Source of the DNA: Caldilineaceae bacterium
GTDB lineage: Bacteria > Chloroflexota > Anaerolineae > Caldilineales > Caldilineaceae
Direction of reading: 5' to 3'
Length of the DNA: 43,528 nt
Assembly: GCA_026705565.1 (NCBI GenBank)
Contig: JAPPAJ010000068.1
Span: 1-43,528, forward strand
Shown: piece by piece, positions 33,618-43,528 of the stretch
How positions within the stretch are numbered: position 1 is the first letter of the stretch
Layout of the letters: each line of letters starts with the position of its first letter
Position numbers and translations under genes: made by a program
Notes under the pieces: model-generated
Seen by the model: only the letters and a program-made list of their open reading frames with translations
What the model was told of the DNA's origin: nothing
Databases searched by the model: none

Positions 33618-34202
33618 ATGGCAGAAACTCTGCGCCTGTTTGTAAGCGCCACCAACGACCTGGATGCCGAACGAGGAATCATCGCGACGACCTTGGCATC
33701 CCTGCCTGCCCACAACAAGGTTGAAATCCGGCGCACACCGGCCGGTGGCGACATCTACGACAACATCTTCGAAAACATCGCCAACTGCGATCGGGTGTTC
33801 TTTCTGATGGGGCAGGACATCACGGCTCCGGCCGGACAGGAGTGGTATCTGGCCCTGGACCTGGAACGCGAAATTGTACCGTTGCGCAAGGAGACCGCCC
33901 TGACCCCGGCCGGCCGTTCCTTCGTTCACGGTTCGCTGGTGCATTGGGACACCTTTCGGACCGCGGGGGAACTGGAACGCCTGGTGGGCCGCGTACTGGT
34001 CAAGACCCTGCTGCATCCCCGCAACCGCTACGGTTTGACCTGGGCGGAACGGGACTTGCTGCGCCAGCACCGGTTCCATGCTTCCGAGAAGACCATGGCC
34101 CCGGACCCGGCCGGTGCGGAAGGGGGTGGCATCCTGCTGGACGAGCGGGATCCCGACACGCGCGTCGGCGTGTTGCTGGGCGAGGACGAAGAGGACTATT
34201 GA
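33618..34202 (+). CDS. DUF4062-like protein
   Basis: 194 residues from ATG 33618; the frame is open upstream, but this is the first start giving the recognisable opening. LRLFVSATNDLDAERGIIAT matches the start of DUF4062 (k.fiSSt..DL..ER), a TIR-like alpha/beta domain. Next come ANCDRVFFLMGQDI and WYLALDLEREIVPL, the third strand and following helix of that fold. In most DUF4062 proteins this domain heads a long STAND NTPase or repeat protein. Here it stands alone, with only a 60-residue tail (HRFHASEKTMAPDPAGAEGG and an acidic end). The role may be signalling or defence, but nothing here proves it. A VOC gene follows after 44 nt. Confidence 0.68.
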   Translation: MAETLRLFVSATNDLDAERGIIATTLASLPAHNKVEIRRTPAGGDIYDNIFENIANCDRVFFLMGQDITAPAGQEWYLALDLEREIVPLRKETALTPAGRSFVHGSLVHWDTFRTAGELERLVGRVLVKTLLHPRNRYGLTWAERDLLRQHRFHASEKTMAPDPAGAEGGGILLDERDPDTRVGVLLGEDEEDY

Positions 34203-34246
34203 TCCCGGGCGGGATCCGGCCTGCCCACCACCCACGGAGACCGAGC

Positions 34247-34654
34247 ATGTTGGAACTCAGGCACTTGGCAGTCCGCTGCCGCGATTTGGACAAGGCCCGC
34301 ACCTTCTACGAAAAGGGGTTGGGCTTTGCCTGGGTGGACTATCGGCCGGAGGGCATCTCGATGGATCTCAGCGACGGCCACGTGAACCTGACCCTGCTGC
34401 CGTTCGAGACCCAGCCCGCGCCCCCGCACGAGGAGGGTGACGAACACATCCACTTCGGCGTGTACGTGGAAAGCCTGGAACCGATCTTCAAGCGGCTGAC
34501 CGACATCGGGGCTCACATCGTCAAGGAAGATGTGAAGCAGCGGCTGGACTACGACCGCGACACCGTTCCCATCGGCTCCTTCAAGGTTCTTGATCCCGAC
34601 GGCAACGTGGTGGACATCACCGAACGGCCCGCGGAGTGGCGCACCTCGTCCTGA
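34247..34654 (+). CDS. VOC-family (glyoxalase-like) metalloenzyme
   Basis: 135 residues from ATG 34247 with GGAGA upstream. Unlike the VOC protein at 27 kb, this one keeps the metal ligands: His in LELRHLAVRCRDLDKAR, His in EHIHFGVYVE, and Glu in the terminal VVDITE. The double beta-alpha-beta-beta-beta layout and GLGFAWVDYRPEG are typical. The substrate is unknown: glyoxalase I, dioxygenase and epimerase activities all use this scaffold. It follows the DUF4062-like gene by 44 nt, so the two may form a short operon. A GC-rich hairpin (34661-34679) lies just after the stop. Confidence 0.85.
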   Translation: MLELRHLAVRCRDLDKARTFYEKGLGFAWVDYRPEGISMDLSDGHVNLTLLPFETQPAPPHEEGDEHIHFGVYVESLEPIFKRLTDIGAHIVKEDVKQRLDYDRDTVPIGSFKVLDPDGNVVDITERPAEWRTSS

Positions 34655-34971
34655 CGGCCCCCGCGGTTCCCCGCCGCGGTACGGAACCGACAACACGGAC
34701 TGATGCCCGGGGGGCCCGGCAAAAACCGAACACCACGGGGCATCCGGCTGCGTCGGCCTGATGGCAAACCGGACGGCGGGAGACCCGGCCCTGCGGCGCG
34801 CGTAAGGGCACTGTCGTCGCTGGTGCCGTACCGGGCGCGGATTCCGTACTGCGCCAACCACAAAGACAACCGGATGCCTGTCCGCGCATCCGGTGCGGAC
34901 GGGATCGTTCTGCGAAAGATCGAGGCGACCAGCCATGAGCGATCCGGCGGCACAGGAAGGAAAAACCGCGT
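34655..34971. other. Intergenic region before the acyltransferase
   Basis: 317 bases. CCGCGG-7-CCGCGG (34661-34679) forms a hairpin just after the VOC stop, but without a U-tract. The remaining sequence, with several short GC-rich repeats, shows no gene. I found no clear promoter; the start region at 34950-34971 has an AGGAAGG ribosome-binding site. Confidence 0.4.
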
Positions 34972-36198
34972 GTGAACCGATTGCGCGCCGGAGTGCTCAA
35001 GCCCTTTTTCGGCTCGGGTGAGGGCTACATCGCAGGCAAGCGGGACCTGCGGCTGGACTACCTGAGGGGATACTGCATTTTCGTGATGACCCTGACCCAC
35101 TTGGGTCTGGCTTCTCCCCTCATCTTCGTGACAGGCGGCTCGCGCTTTCTGATCAATGCCGCCGAGGTGTTCTTCTTCATCTCCGGTTTCACCATCGGCC
35201 TCATAGCCGTCGGCCGGCCCTTGGGCCAGCAAGTGACCAGCCGACTTGCGCGCGCTTGGCTCATCTATCGCTACGTGGTGCTTTTCAGCTTCCTGCTGAC
35301 GGCTCTCCTCAGCCTGGAGATGTTCCGCGAATACTCCCGGGGCGAACTGACGGGATGGATGATTCGCATCGTCACCCTCAAGGAAGGCGCGTTCGACATG
35401 GACATCCTGATCGCCTATGTGATCTATGTCGCCCTGGCGCCGCTCGCTCTTTGGGGCCTCGACCGGCAGAGAGCGCGGCTGGTGTTGGGCGCGGTGCTGT
35501 GCGTGTATGTCATGACCCAGTTGAAACCCGAAGCCATGAGCCTCGAAGTGTCGGCCTTCAGGCATCTGGCGGCAAACAGTCCACTGTTCTTCGGAGCCGT
35601 GGTGCTGGGCTACCACCGCCAGGCTGTGGGCGCCTGGTGGCAGTCCCATCGCGCCGGTCGGGTTGTGGATGCCGTCGTTGTGACTGTCGGGGTCGTGCTG
35701 TTCATTGGCTTCGTCCTGGATTACGGGGACAACGAGGCCGTGCAGGAATTTCTGGGGAGCTTCGTGGTGCGGGAGTTCCTGATGCCTCCCCATAGCCTGC
35801 TGATCGTGTTTGTGTACCTCCGCATCCTGTGGCTCCTGACCACCCGTCTGTGGCCCCTGCTGCGCCGGCTGGGCGGCTGGCTGTTTATGCCCTTCGGCCA
35901 AGACAGCATGTTTGCCTACTGCATGCAGGCCGGCCTGATCGTCTGGTTCCACCAATTGGATACGCCGATCGGCGAGGACAGCCATGTGGTACTGCGTCTG
36001 GCCGGCGAGGCGGCGGTTGTGGGACTGATGCTTGGTGCCGTCCTGTTGCGCCAGTGGCTGGGCCGGGGTTTCGGCACGGACAACCAACGGGCCTGGATGC
36101 GCCGGCACCTGCTCAACATGCTGATCTGGGCATCGCTGGCAATGATGGTCGTCCTGATGATCCTGCTGTCGGAACCGGGCGGCTGGTGGTGGGCTTGA
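34972..36198 (+). CDS. OpgC-like membrane acyltransferase
   Basis: 408 residues from GTG 34972, with AGGAAGG upstream. It has about ten hydrophobic helices. The opening KRDLRLDYLRGYCIFVMTLTHL follows the OpgC (MdoC) pattern RD.RLD..RG......DH, with His in THLG at the position proposed for acyl transfer. AAEVFFFISGFTIGLI is the conserved second helix, and FGQDSMFAYCMQAGLIVW comes late. OpgC succinylates periplasmic glucans in Proteobacteria; outside that group such proteins probably acylate other envelope glycans or lipids. The nearby gmd/rmd pair agrees with a surface-polysaccharide role. A short hairpin overlaps the stop (36195-36213). Confidence 0.82.
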   Translation: MNRLRAGVLKPFFGSGEGYIAGKRDLRLDYLRGYCIFVMTLTHLGLASPLIFVTGGSRFLINAAEVFFFISGFTIGLIAVGRPLGQQVTSRLARAWLIYRYVVLFSFLLTALLSLEMFREYSRGELTGWMIRIVTLKEGAFDMDILIAYVIYVALAPLALWGLDRQRARLVLGAVLCVYVMTQLKPEAMSLEVSAFRHLAANSPLFFGAVVLGYHRQAVGAWWQSHRAGRVVDAVVVTVGVVLFIGFVLDYGDNEAVQEFLGSFVVREFLMPPHSLLIVFVYLRILWLLTTRLWPLLRRLGGWLFMPFGQDSMFAYCMQAGLIVWFHQLDTPIGEDSHVVLRLAGEAAVVGLMLGAVLLRQWLGRGFGTDNQRAWMRRHLLNMLIWASLAMMVVLMILLSEPGGWWWA

Positions 36199-36213
36199 AG
36201 GGCATCCCTTCAA
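36195..36213 (+). terminator. Short hairpin at the end of the acyltransferase gene
   Basis: TTGAAGGG-CAT-CCCTTCAA is an 8-bp perfect stem with a 3-nt loop that contains the gene's stop codon. No U-tract follows. It is weaker than the terminator at 36330. Confidence 0.35.
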
Positions 36214-36329
36214 CGACTGGTAGACCATATCGCCAGGTATGAGCCCATGCGGTCTGCAGGGCGGGCCGGGATGCCTGTCGGGTGAGTAGGGCCTGCATTC
36301 GGTCAGGTCCGGGCTCTCAAGTTCGCGGC

Positions 36330-36362
36330 AACCGCGTCCGGGCCAACCGGGCGCGGTTTTTT
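36330..36362 (+). terminator. Rho-independent terminator
   Basis: AACCGCGTCCGG pairs with CCGGGCGCGGTT over 12 bp (one G-U) around a 5-nt loop, and is followed by six T (36357-36362). It is the textbook intrinsic terminator of the window and ends the acyltransferase transcript. Confidence 0.9.
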
Positions 36363-36389
36363 GTTTCCCCTTGGGGCCTGCCCTAGACT
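36361..36389 (+). promoter_or_regulatory. Probable promoter of the Nudix gene
   Basis: TTGTTT (36361-36366) and TAGACT (36384-36389) are spaced by exactly 17 nt. The -35 overlaps the U-tract of the preceding terminator, a compact arrangement. The start would be near 36396, leaving a 55-nt leader before ATG 36451. Confidence 0.5.
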
Positions 36390-36450
36390 CAGCCGGGATG
36401 GGCCGCCACACTTGGCAGGCGGCTGTTCGCAAGCACAGGAATGGACTTCA

Positions 36451-37098
36451 ATGGCCAGCAGGGAATTGGGGGACCCTCCGAATACCAGGCCCATGGTGTC
36501 CGAGAGGGAGGTTGAAGACTTGGCCACCCTCTACGGCCGGCCGGCCCGGCGTCACTTCTGCATCGACTTGGACGATTATCTGCTCGATATGCGTGCGCGC
36601 CGTCGGGGGGACCGGCGTGCGGAGGTCCTGTTCGCCGTCACGCGCCCCAGCGGACGGATTCTGATTCACTCCAAGCCGCAGTACCCTCAGGGCGTGTACC
36701 GTCTGTTTACCGGTGGCATCAATCCGGATGAGTCCGTCGTGGACGCCCTGTTCCGGGAAGTGGCCGAGGAAACGGGCCTGGCCTGCCGGGTGGAGCGTTT
36801 CCTGGCAGTATGCACTTATGCATTTCACCATCCCGACCCGGTGCGGCGCTATTGCTTTGCCTCCTACATGTTTCATTTGGTCATCACGGACGAGGATGTG
36901 CCTTCCCCTCGCGATTTGACCGAGATTGGCCAGATTGGCGAGATTGCACTGGAAGGCCTGCCCGCCATCGCAAGCCATCTGCGCAGTCTGCAGGGCAGCC
37001 GGGCCGCCTGGGGCATCTGGCGGGCCATCGGCCACGACATTGTCTACGAGCAATTGACCCAACAGTCTTCCATGCGCCTGCAGGCGGCCGCAGCCTGA
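36451..37098 (+). CDS. Nudix hydrolase
   Basis: 215 residues from ATG 36451. The full Nudix box GX5EX7REUXEEXGU is present as GGINPDESVVDALFREVAEE followed by TGL. VLFAVTRPSGRILIHSKPQYPQGVYRLFTGG in front forms the usual strand set. The N-terminal 45 residues (RPARRHFCIDLDDYLLDMRARR) and the C-terminal 45 (HLRSLQGSRAAWGIWRAIGHD) are outside the standard fold. The enzyme cleaves nucleoside diphosphates linked to another moiety. The specific substrate is unknown. It has its own promoter and ends 49 nt before pheT. Confidence 0.93.
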   Translation: MASRELGDPPNTRPMVSEREVEDLATLYGRPARRHFCIDLDDYLLDMRARRRGDRRAEVLFAVTRPSGRILIHSKPQYPQGVYRLFTGGINPDESVVDALFREVAEETGLACRVERFLAVCTYAFHHPDPVRRYCFASYMFHLVITDEDVPSPRDLTEIGQIGEIALEGLPAIASHLRSLQGSRAAWGIWRAIGHDIVYEQLTQQSSMRLQAAAA

Positions 37099-37147
37099 GC
37101 GCGCCGACAGGGCAGGCTCGCCCGCCTTTTTGCGAGACAACTGCACC

Positions 37148-39706
<2,559 letters not shown>

Positions 39707-39712
39707 ATCCGG

Positions 39713-40717
39713 TTAGCCGGGATCGGGCTGGCCTCCGGCCGGCTGCCGCGTCTCGCGCCGGCGCTTGCGGGCCTCCGCCCAGCGCTCCCAGACCAGCGGT
39801 CCGCCGCGGCCGATGCGGACCAGGTCCAGGTCCGAAACCACGATGGTTTCGGAGAAGTGACGGTGGGCCTCCGCCAGAATTTCGCGGACGGTGTAGCGTG
39901 GTCCCACATGGTGAATGACGAGGTGGCGTACTTGGGAGCGGGAGGCCAGCCGGGCCGCCGCGCGCACGGTGATGTGGCCGTTGTCCCGGGCCAGTTCCCG
40001 ATCTGCGTGCAGGTAGGTGCCCTCGATGGCGAGCAGATCCGCGCCGTCGGCAATGTCGTGCAAGGGGCCGGTGCGGTCGACATCACTGATGAAGACCAGC
40101 CGGGTGCCGGCGATGGGTTCGCCCAGCACTTGGTCGGGATGGATGGTCCGGCCATCCGCCAGCGTCAGCGGCTGCTCGTTGACCAGCACCCGCCTTTCCG
40201 GGCCGAAGGGCACCCCCAGGGCGTTGGCCTTCTCCTCCAGGAAGTGGCGGCGCGCCCGTTCCTGGAAGACAAAGCCGAAGGTGGGCGTGTTGCGGTGGTC
40301 GACCGCGACGGCCTCCACGGTCATGTCCGCGGTTTCATAGATCGGGCCGGCTTCGATTGGCACCAGCGAAATCCTGCGGTTGGACTCCCAGTGGGGATTG
40401 AAGACGACTTTCATCAGTTCCCGGACGCGTTGGAGTGTGGCCGGATGTCCCATGATCTGCATGGATTCCATCGAACCCCAGCGTCCCAGCGTGCTGGACA
40501 GGCCGCCCAGGCCCAGGATGTGGTCCAGGTGGCGGTGGGTGAGCAGGATCTTGTCCAGCCGCTTGAAACCCATGCCGCTGCGCAGGATCTGGCGCTGAGT
40601 GCCTTCGCCACAGTCGATCAGGAACCGTTCGTTCCGATAGAGGACCGCGGCGCTACTGAGGCTGCGCTGCTGGGTGGGCACGGAAGCGGCCGTGCCCAGA
40701 AACCGGATTTCGAACAT
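39713..40717 (-). CDS. rnz: Ribonuclease Z (metallo-beta-lactamase fold)
   Basis: 334 residues. The opening FEIRFLGTAASVPTQQR and LIDCGEGTQRQ are the family mark. The zinc motif is LLTHRHLDHILGLGG, HxHxDH, with Arg-Leu in place of the usual Leu-His-Gly wording. VFISDVDRTGP and IEGTYLHADRE follow, and the late HHVGPRYT corresponds to the HFSxRY segment of RNase Z. It trims tRNA 3' ends, which is especially needed where CCA is not encoded, as in the tRNA-Leu of this window. It lies 6 nt after the phosphoesterase gene on the same strand. Confidence 0.93.
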   Translation of the reverse strand: MFEIRFLGTAASVPTQQRSLSSAAVLYRNERFLIDCGEGTQRQILRSGMGFKRLDKILLTHRHLDHILGLGGLSSTLGRWGSMESMQIMGHPATLQRVRELMKVVFNPHWESNRRISLVPIEAGPIYETADMTVEAVAVDHRNTPTFGFVFQERARRHFLEEKANALGVPFGPERRVLVNEQPLTLADGRTIHPDQVLGEPIAGTRLVFISDVDRTGPLHDIADGADLLAIEGTYLHADRELARDNGHITVRAAARLASRSQVRHLVIHHVGPRYTVREILAEAHRHFSETIVVSDLDLVRIGRGGPLVWERWAEARKRRRETRQPAGGQPDPG

Positions 40718-40723
40718 GACCGG

Positions 40724-41224
40724 CTATTCGTCCAGGGACCGGAAGGACCAGGTTTGGCTCTCCGTGTCGAACAGGCCCCAGCTGGGCGCGCCGAGCCGCC
40801 CCATGATCTCGCCCGGGTTGGCCAGCTGGCAGTGGCCAATCCGTTCCCAGTTTTGCAGGTGGTTGTGCCCGTAGCAGACCAGGTCGTACAGGCCCGACAG
40901 GGCCAGCGGACGCGCGATTTCCGGGTAGTGGTTCATGGCGATGCGCACGCCGTCGATTTCCAGCTCGGCCAGTTGGCCGTGCACGGTCAGCCGGTCCCAG
41001 CGGCCGGCCATGTTGACGATCGAATGGGGATCGCCGTCGTTGTTGCCGTAGACGCAGTGAATGGGGCCGTCGAAGCCCTCGGCCAGTTGCTGCATGATGA
41101 AGGGGGCCACGAAGTCGCCGCAGTGGAGCAGATGGGCCGCGCCGGTTTTGCGGACGGCTTGCAGGGCCTTGTCCAGATTCCAGATGTTGTCGTGACTGTC
41201 GGAGAGAACGGCGATCAGGGACAT
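40724..41224 (-). CDS. YfcE/MJ0936-type metallophosphoesterase
   Basis: 166 residues. All metal motifs of the calcineurin-like fold are present: LSDSHDN, LLHCGDFV, VYGNNDG, MNHYP (GNHD-like position) and CYGHNHLQ. NPGEIMGRLG near the end matches the family's NPGS. Such small enzymes hydrolyse phosphodiesters with Mn or similar metal. The physiological substrate is rarely known. The gene starts 75 nt from the divergent LysM lipoprotein gene and is followed by rnz after 6 nt, so the two form an operon. Confidence 0.94.
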   Translation of the reverse strand: MSLIAVLSDSHDNIWNLDKALQAVRKTGAAHLLHCGDFVAPFIMQQLAEGFDGPIHCVYGNNDGDPHSIVNMAGRWDRLTVHGQLAELEIDGVRIAMNHYPEIARPLALSGLYDLVCYGHNHLQNWERIGHCQLANPGEIMGRLGAPSWGLFDTESQTWSFRSLDE

Positions 41225-41298
41225 GGCAGTCTCGTCTTGGTTCCCGCACGGTCCAGGGTGCCGTCTGCGGAGCCGACGTTTTTATCATAAGCCCCGTT

Positions 41299-42321
41299 AT
41301 GGATACCAAAGACAGGGTCGCTGACTACCGAGGTGGAATGCGGTTCCCGGTCAGCCTGTGGACTGCGTGTCTCCTGCTGGCAGCCTGCATCGGCGGCTGT
41401 ACCCAAGAACGGCCGGACCAAGACAACGGTTTGGTTCCGGCCACTGCGGCGGCCGTGGCTGCCACACCAACACCCTACGAGGTGGTGCCCACCTACACAC
41501 CGACTCCAATCATCCACATCGATATTCGGTTGCCGCCCGGCACCCCGACCCCGACGCCCGCGCCGCAACAACATCGGGTCGAGGCCGGGGATACGCTCAT
41601 TGGCATCGCGGCTCGGTACGGGGTGACCGTCGAGGATCTCCAGGAACTGAACGAGATTGGTGATCCGCGCAGCCTCCAGATAGGGCAAGAGCTGGAGATT
41701 CCGGCTCTGCATGTTTCAGAAGAGGACGCCAATCCCGTGCGTGCCCGGCATGAACTGAGGCGCGTGGCGGTGGCGGTGGACGGTCTGGACATCGCCTGGG
41801 CCATGGGCGAGGTGGCGAACCTGGACACCGTGCCGGTCGAGCAGATTCGCGTGGCTGCACGCCTACAGGCGGCCGACGGTACGGAGATGGTGCGTCGGAC
41901 CACCTTGGCCGTGCGCCACATCACACCTCCCGGCAAAGTTGCACCGTTCATGTTCCGGCTAGGCGAAGTGTCGCAGACGGCTCATGGATGGACGCTGGCG
42001 GTAGCCTCCATCAAACCCGCCCACATCGGCGGCTACGCGACCGAGCTGTCGGTCGGGAAATTGCGGTTCGAACCGCAGCCGTCGGGCACGGTCCTGGTCT
42101 CCGGTCTGGTGGCGAACCATGAATCGGTGACGGTGGCGGATCCCGAAGTTGTGGTGACCGCCTTCGATGCCCAACGCCGGGTCACGGCCGTGCGGGCCAT
42201 GCTGCCGGATGAACGGGTTTTGGTGCCGGGCGGCGAGGTTGCATTCGAAGGCGTGCTGATACCGCTGGGGGAGCCGGTGGCGGACGTGACGGCCTTTGCC
42301 CAGGGATTCAAGGACGAATAG
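41299..42321 (+). CDS. LysM-domain lipoprotein
   Basis: 340 residues from ATG 41299; ATG 41338 is an alternative that gives a more compact signal peptide. The signal ends in LLLAACIGGC, a clear lipobox, after which the protein is exported and lipid-anchored. A threonine/proline-rich linker (TPTPYEVVPTYTPTPI, TPTPTPAP) precedes one LysM domain (HRVEAGDTLIGIAARYGVTV then NEIGDPRSLQIGQELEIP) near residues 90-135. The remaining 200 residues look beta-rich, with a repeated layout (VAVAVDGLDIAWAMGEVANL; GTVLVSGLVANHE) resembling the FxLyD type of domain. It is probably a cell-wall-associated surface protein. A TATCAT element at 41283-41288 could start transcription just before ATG 41299. Confidence 0.9.
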   Translation: MDTKDRVADYRGGMRFPVSLWTACLLLAACIGGCTQERPDQDNGLVPATAAAVAATPTPYEVVPTYTPTPIIHIDIRLPPGTPTPTPAPQQHRVEAGDTLIGIAARYGVTVEDLQELNEIGDPRSLQIGQELEIPALHVSEEDANPVRARHELRRVAVAVDGLDIAWAMGEVANLDTVPVEQIRVAARLQAADGTEMVRRTTLAVRHITPPGKVAPFMFRLGEVSQTAHGWTLAVASIKPAHIGGYATELSVGKLRFEPQPSGTVLVSGLVANHESVTVADPEVVVTAFDAQRRVTAVRAMLPDERVLVPGGEVAFEGVLIPLGEPVADVTAFAQGFKDE

Positions 42322-42554
42322 GCGTAGATCCGGTTGAAACAATAGTGGTTCGGGTGCAACCATGATTGCACCGACTTGCAGGAACCTGCACTCCATTTGG
42401 AAGCTGGCATCGTCAGGCGATCCCCAAAAGGGTCGAAGTTGCCGGCGTATCTGCCAATTATCTTGGTGTTGGAAAGAGCCTATCCAACACAACGTGTCCC
42501 AAAATCATTGAATTCAAAGATATATGCTATTGTTCGTACTCTTAAACGCTGACG
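42322..42554. other. Intergenic region with AT-rich patch
   Basis: A 7-bp hairpin GGTGCAA-6-TTGCACC (42353-42372) follows the lipoprotein gene and may end its transcript. The stretch 42470-42555 is markedly richer in A and T than its surroundings and holds the palindrome TTGAATTCAA, which suggests foreign or regulatory DNA. Confidence 0.4.
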
Positions 42555-42725
42555 ATGGTCTGTGTAATGCAATGTTCCGATCGTAGATACAAGATATTGT
42601 TCGACAGCCATGGTATTGTGGAGGCTTTTGTCGAGTTTGCCTGCGCACAGTTGGAGCTGGGTGAACCCGACCTTGATTCGGTAGAGGTGCTGCCCACCGT
42701 GCGGGACGTGGACGTGTGGGGCTAG
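42555..42725 (+). CDS. Unrecognised 56-residue small protein
   Basis: The frame from ATG 42555 to TAG 42725 encodes 56 residues: a cysteine-containing head (MVCVMQCSDRRYKILFDSHG) followed by an acidic helix-like stretch (IVEAFVEFACAQLELGEPDL) and DVDVWG at the end. Alternating hydrophobic and acidic residues and the GC-rich codons of the second half read like a real protein. There is no strong ribosome-binding site, and the frame starts in an AT-rich patch. No family comes to mind; a stand-alone antitoxin-like or phage-derived gene, or a remnant, are all possible. It lies just before a TnpB element. Confidence 0.45.
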   Translation: MVCVMQCSDRRYKILFDSHGIVEAFVEFACAQLELGEPDLDSVEVLPTVRDVDVWG

Positions 42726-42789
42726 TTGCTTGAGACGGCAGTAAGTAGAAGCAGGCTTGGGCAGGACCGCGAGCGTGCTACCATAACGA

Positions 42790-42820
42790 AAGCCGTGAGT
42801 GCGACAACACTGCACGGCTT
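42790..42820 (+). other. Hairpin at the left end of the IS200/IS605-type element
   Basis: AAGCCGTG pairs with CACGGCTT, with AGTG-CACT as an inner stem and one bulged G. It stands 28 nt before the TnpB start. IS200/IS605-type ends are marked by such subterminal hairpins, which TnpA recognises as single strands. It could instead be an ordinary terminator for the small gene before it. Confidence 0.45.
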
Positions 42821-42847
42821 CCTCACAGGCAGGTTGAAAAGGCAACC

Positions 42848-43528
42848 GTGACTGCTACGCCCCATCCTACAACAGACTCCACGGTGATCCGCAGCGAGCG
42901 GTACCGCGTGCATTTCGACAGTGCACAACAGGCGGCCCTGTGCGCCCGGGTGGCGGGGGCCAACCGCTATGTCTGGAACCACATGCTGGCCGACTGCATC
43001 TTCCACTGGCGCATGTGGCGGGCCTACAAGATCGGTCCCCAGCCCTCCGTCTCCTTCGTCACCCTGTGCCGGCGGTTCACGGCACTGCGGAACGAGCCGG
43101 CGCATGCCTGGCTCAGGGCCCTGCCGGCCGCGGAAGTCCGCTATACGTTGAAGTACCTGGCCGATGCCTACGCCCGTTACTTCGCCGCGGACAAGGCGGC
43201 CAAGGCCCGCGGTGAAACGCTGCCCCGGCGCCGGTCGGACGGCCGGCCCCTCACGTTCCCGTGCTTCAAGTCCCGGCACGGCCGCACACCCGGCTTCACC
43301 ATTCCCGACCGCGTGCGCCTGGACGGGGCCCGTTTGCACATCCCCAAGGTCGGCTGGGTGCGTCTGGCGGGCAGTGGGCTGTATCTGGGGCACACACCCA
43401 AGCAGGTGCGGGTCTTGAAGGAAGGCACCGAGGATCATCCCAAGTGGTATGCCCACGTGTTCCATGAGGTGCCGGCCGACGGGCTGAAGCCGCGGGCGGT
43501 GACAGGCGACGTGGGCGTCGGCTGCAAC
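42848..43528 (+). CDS. tnpB: IS200/IS605-family OrfB/TnpB protein, 3'-truncated by the window
   Basis: The frame from GTG 42848 stays open to the window edge (227 codons). The N-terminus has the OrfB start YRVHFDSAQQAALCARVAGA then NRYVWNHMLADC, in which the NRYVWN core is typical. The basic middle RRRSDGRPLTFPCFKSRHGR and the beta strand KVGWVRLAG are standard, and the frame reaches TGDVGVGCN. There the aspartate corresponds to the first RuvC acid (usual form GIDLGVKN), with C and G in changed positions. TnpB is an RNA-guided nuclease that favours keeping of its element; the guide RNA would come from the right end outside the window. No TnpA is seen on this side. Confidence 0.9.
   Translation, partial: MTATPHPTTDSTVIRSERYRVHFDSAQQAALCARVAGANRYVWNHMLADCIFHWRMWRAYKIGPQPSVSFVTLCRRFTALRNEPAHAWLRALPAAEVRYTLKYLADAYARYFAADKAAKARGETLPRRRSDGRPLTFPCFKSRHGRTPGFTIPDRVRLDGARLHIPKVGWVRLAGSGLYLGHTPKQVRVLKEGTEDHPKWYAHVFHEVPADGLKPRAVTGDVGVGCN

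Noticed and set aside
34549-36432. Long minus-strand open frame across the OpgC-like gene
   Set aside because: It is antisense to a membrane protein with clear helices, and shows the histidine/glutamine-rich composition of such shadows.

Overview
High-GC bacterial chromosome window (my reading, without searches) with conserved housekeeping genes and several decayed mobile elements. A didermic or Chloroflexota-type lineage fits best: high GC, Uma2-family nuclease, LysM/YkuD envelope proteins, System-I cytochrome c assembly genes without ccmABCDE nearby, and at least one promoter placed so that the mRNA would be leaderless. This assignment is tentative; no rRNA is present and only one tRNA was found.

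Layout. 1-3.1 kb: end of an oligopeptide ABC transporter ATPase, a B12-binding radical SAM enzyme and a UDG-like small protein. 3.2-7.1 kb: Hsp20 with its terminator, then a class I ribonucleotide reductase large subunit with two ATP-cone regions, with its own promoter. 7.4-9.9 kb: a small nuclease/methylase island (Uma2-family protein, D12 adenine methylase, and what looks like the beheaded N-terminus of a restriction enzyme). 10.0-11.3 kb (minus): ThpR and SCO1. 11.5-14.3 kb (plus): glyA-folC, a folate/one-carbon pair. 14.2-21.5 kb (minus): CopA copper ATPase, then a tightly overlapping cytochrome c / ccmH / ccmG / ccmF / small membrane protein operon. With SCO1 this makes a copper and cytochrome maturation neighbourhood. 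21.7-23.1 kb: five-LysM L,D-transpeptidase.

23.3-24.4 kb is a dead ISAs1-family insertion sequence with intact 16-bp terminal repeats. It is followed (minus strand) by PII protein, ammonium transporter and tRNA-Leu(UAA). Between the tRNA promoter and mltG sits the most striking structure of the window: a 1.88-kb composite-transposon-like unit (26364-28243) with about 105-bp inverted ends, a perfect 9-bp flanking duplication, and a cargo of an ArsR-type regulator plus a VOC protein driven by a near-consensus, operator-containing, apparently leaderless promoter. Its right arm is a wrecked IS1-like element that itself holds an IS110 tail.

28.3-33.4 kb: mltG, a sugar-nucleotide epimerase, a serine recombinase whose catalytic serine position is glycine, and the overlapping rmd-gmd pair for GDP-deoxyhexose. 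33.6-36.2 kb: DUF4062-like protein, VOC enzyme, OpgC-like acyltransferase. 36.4-41.2 kb: Nudix hydrolase and pheT (plus), RNase Z and YfcE-type phosphodiesterase (minus). 41.3-43.5 kb: LysM lipoprotein, an unrecognised 56-residue small ORF, and the start of a TnpB-type gene that runs off the window.
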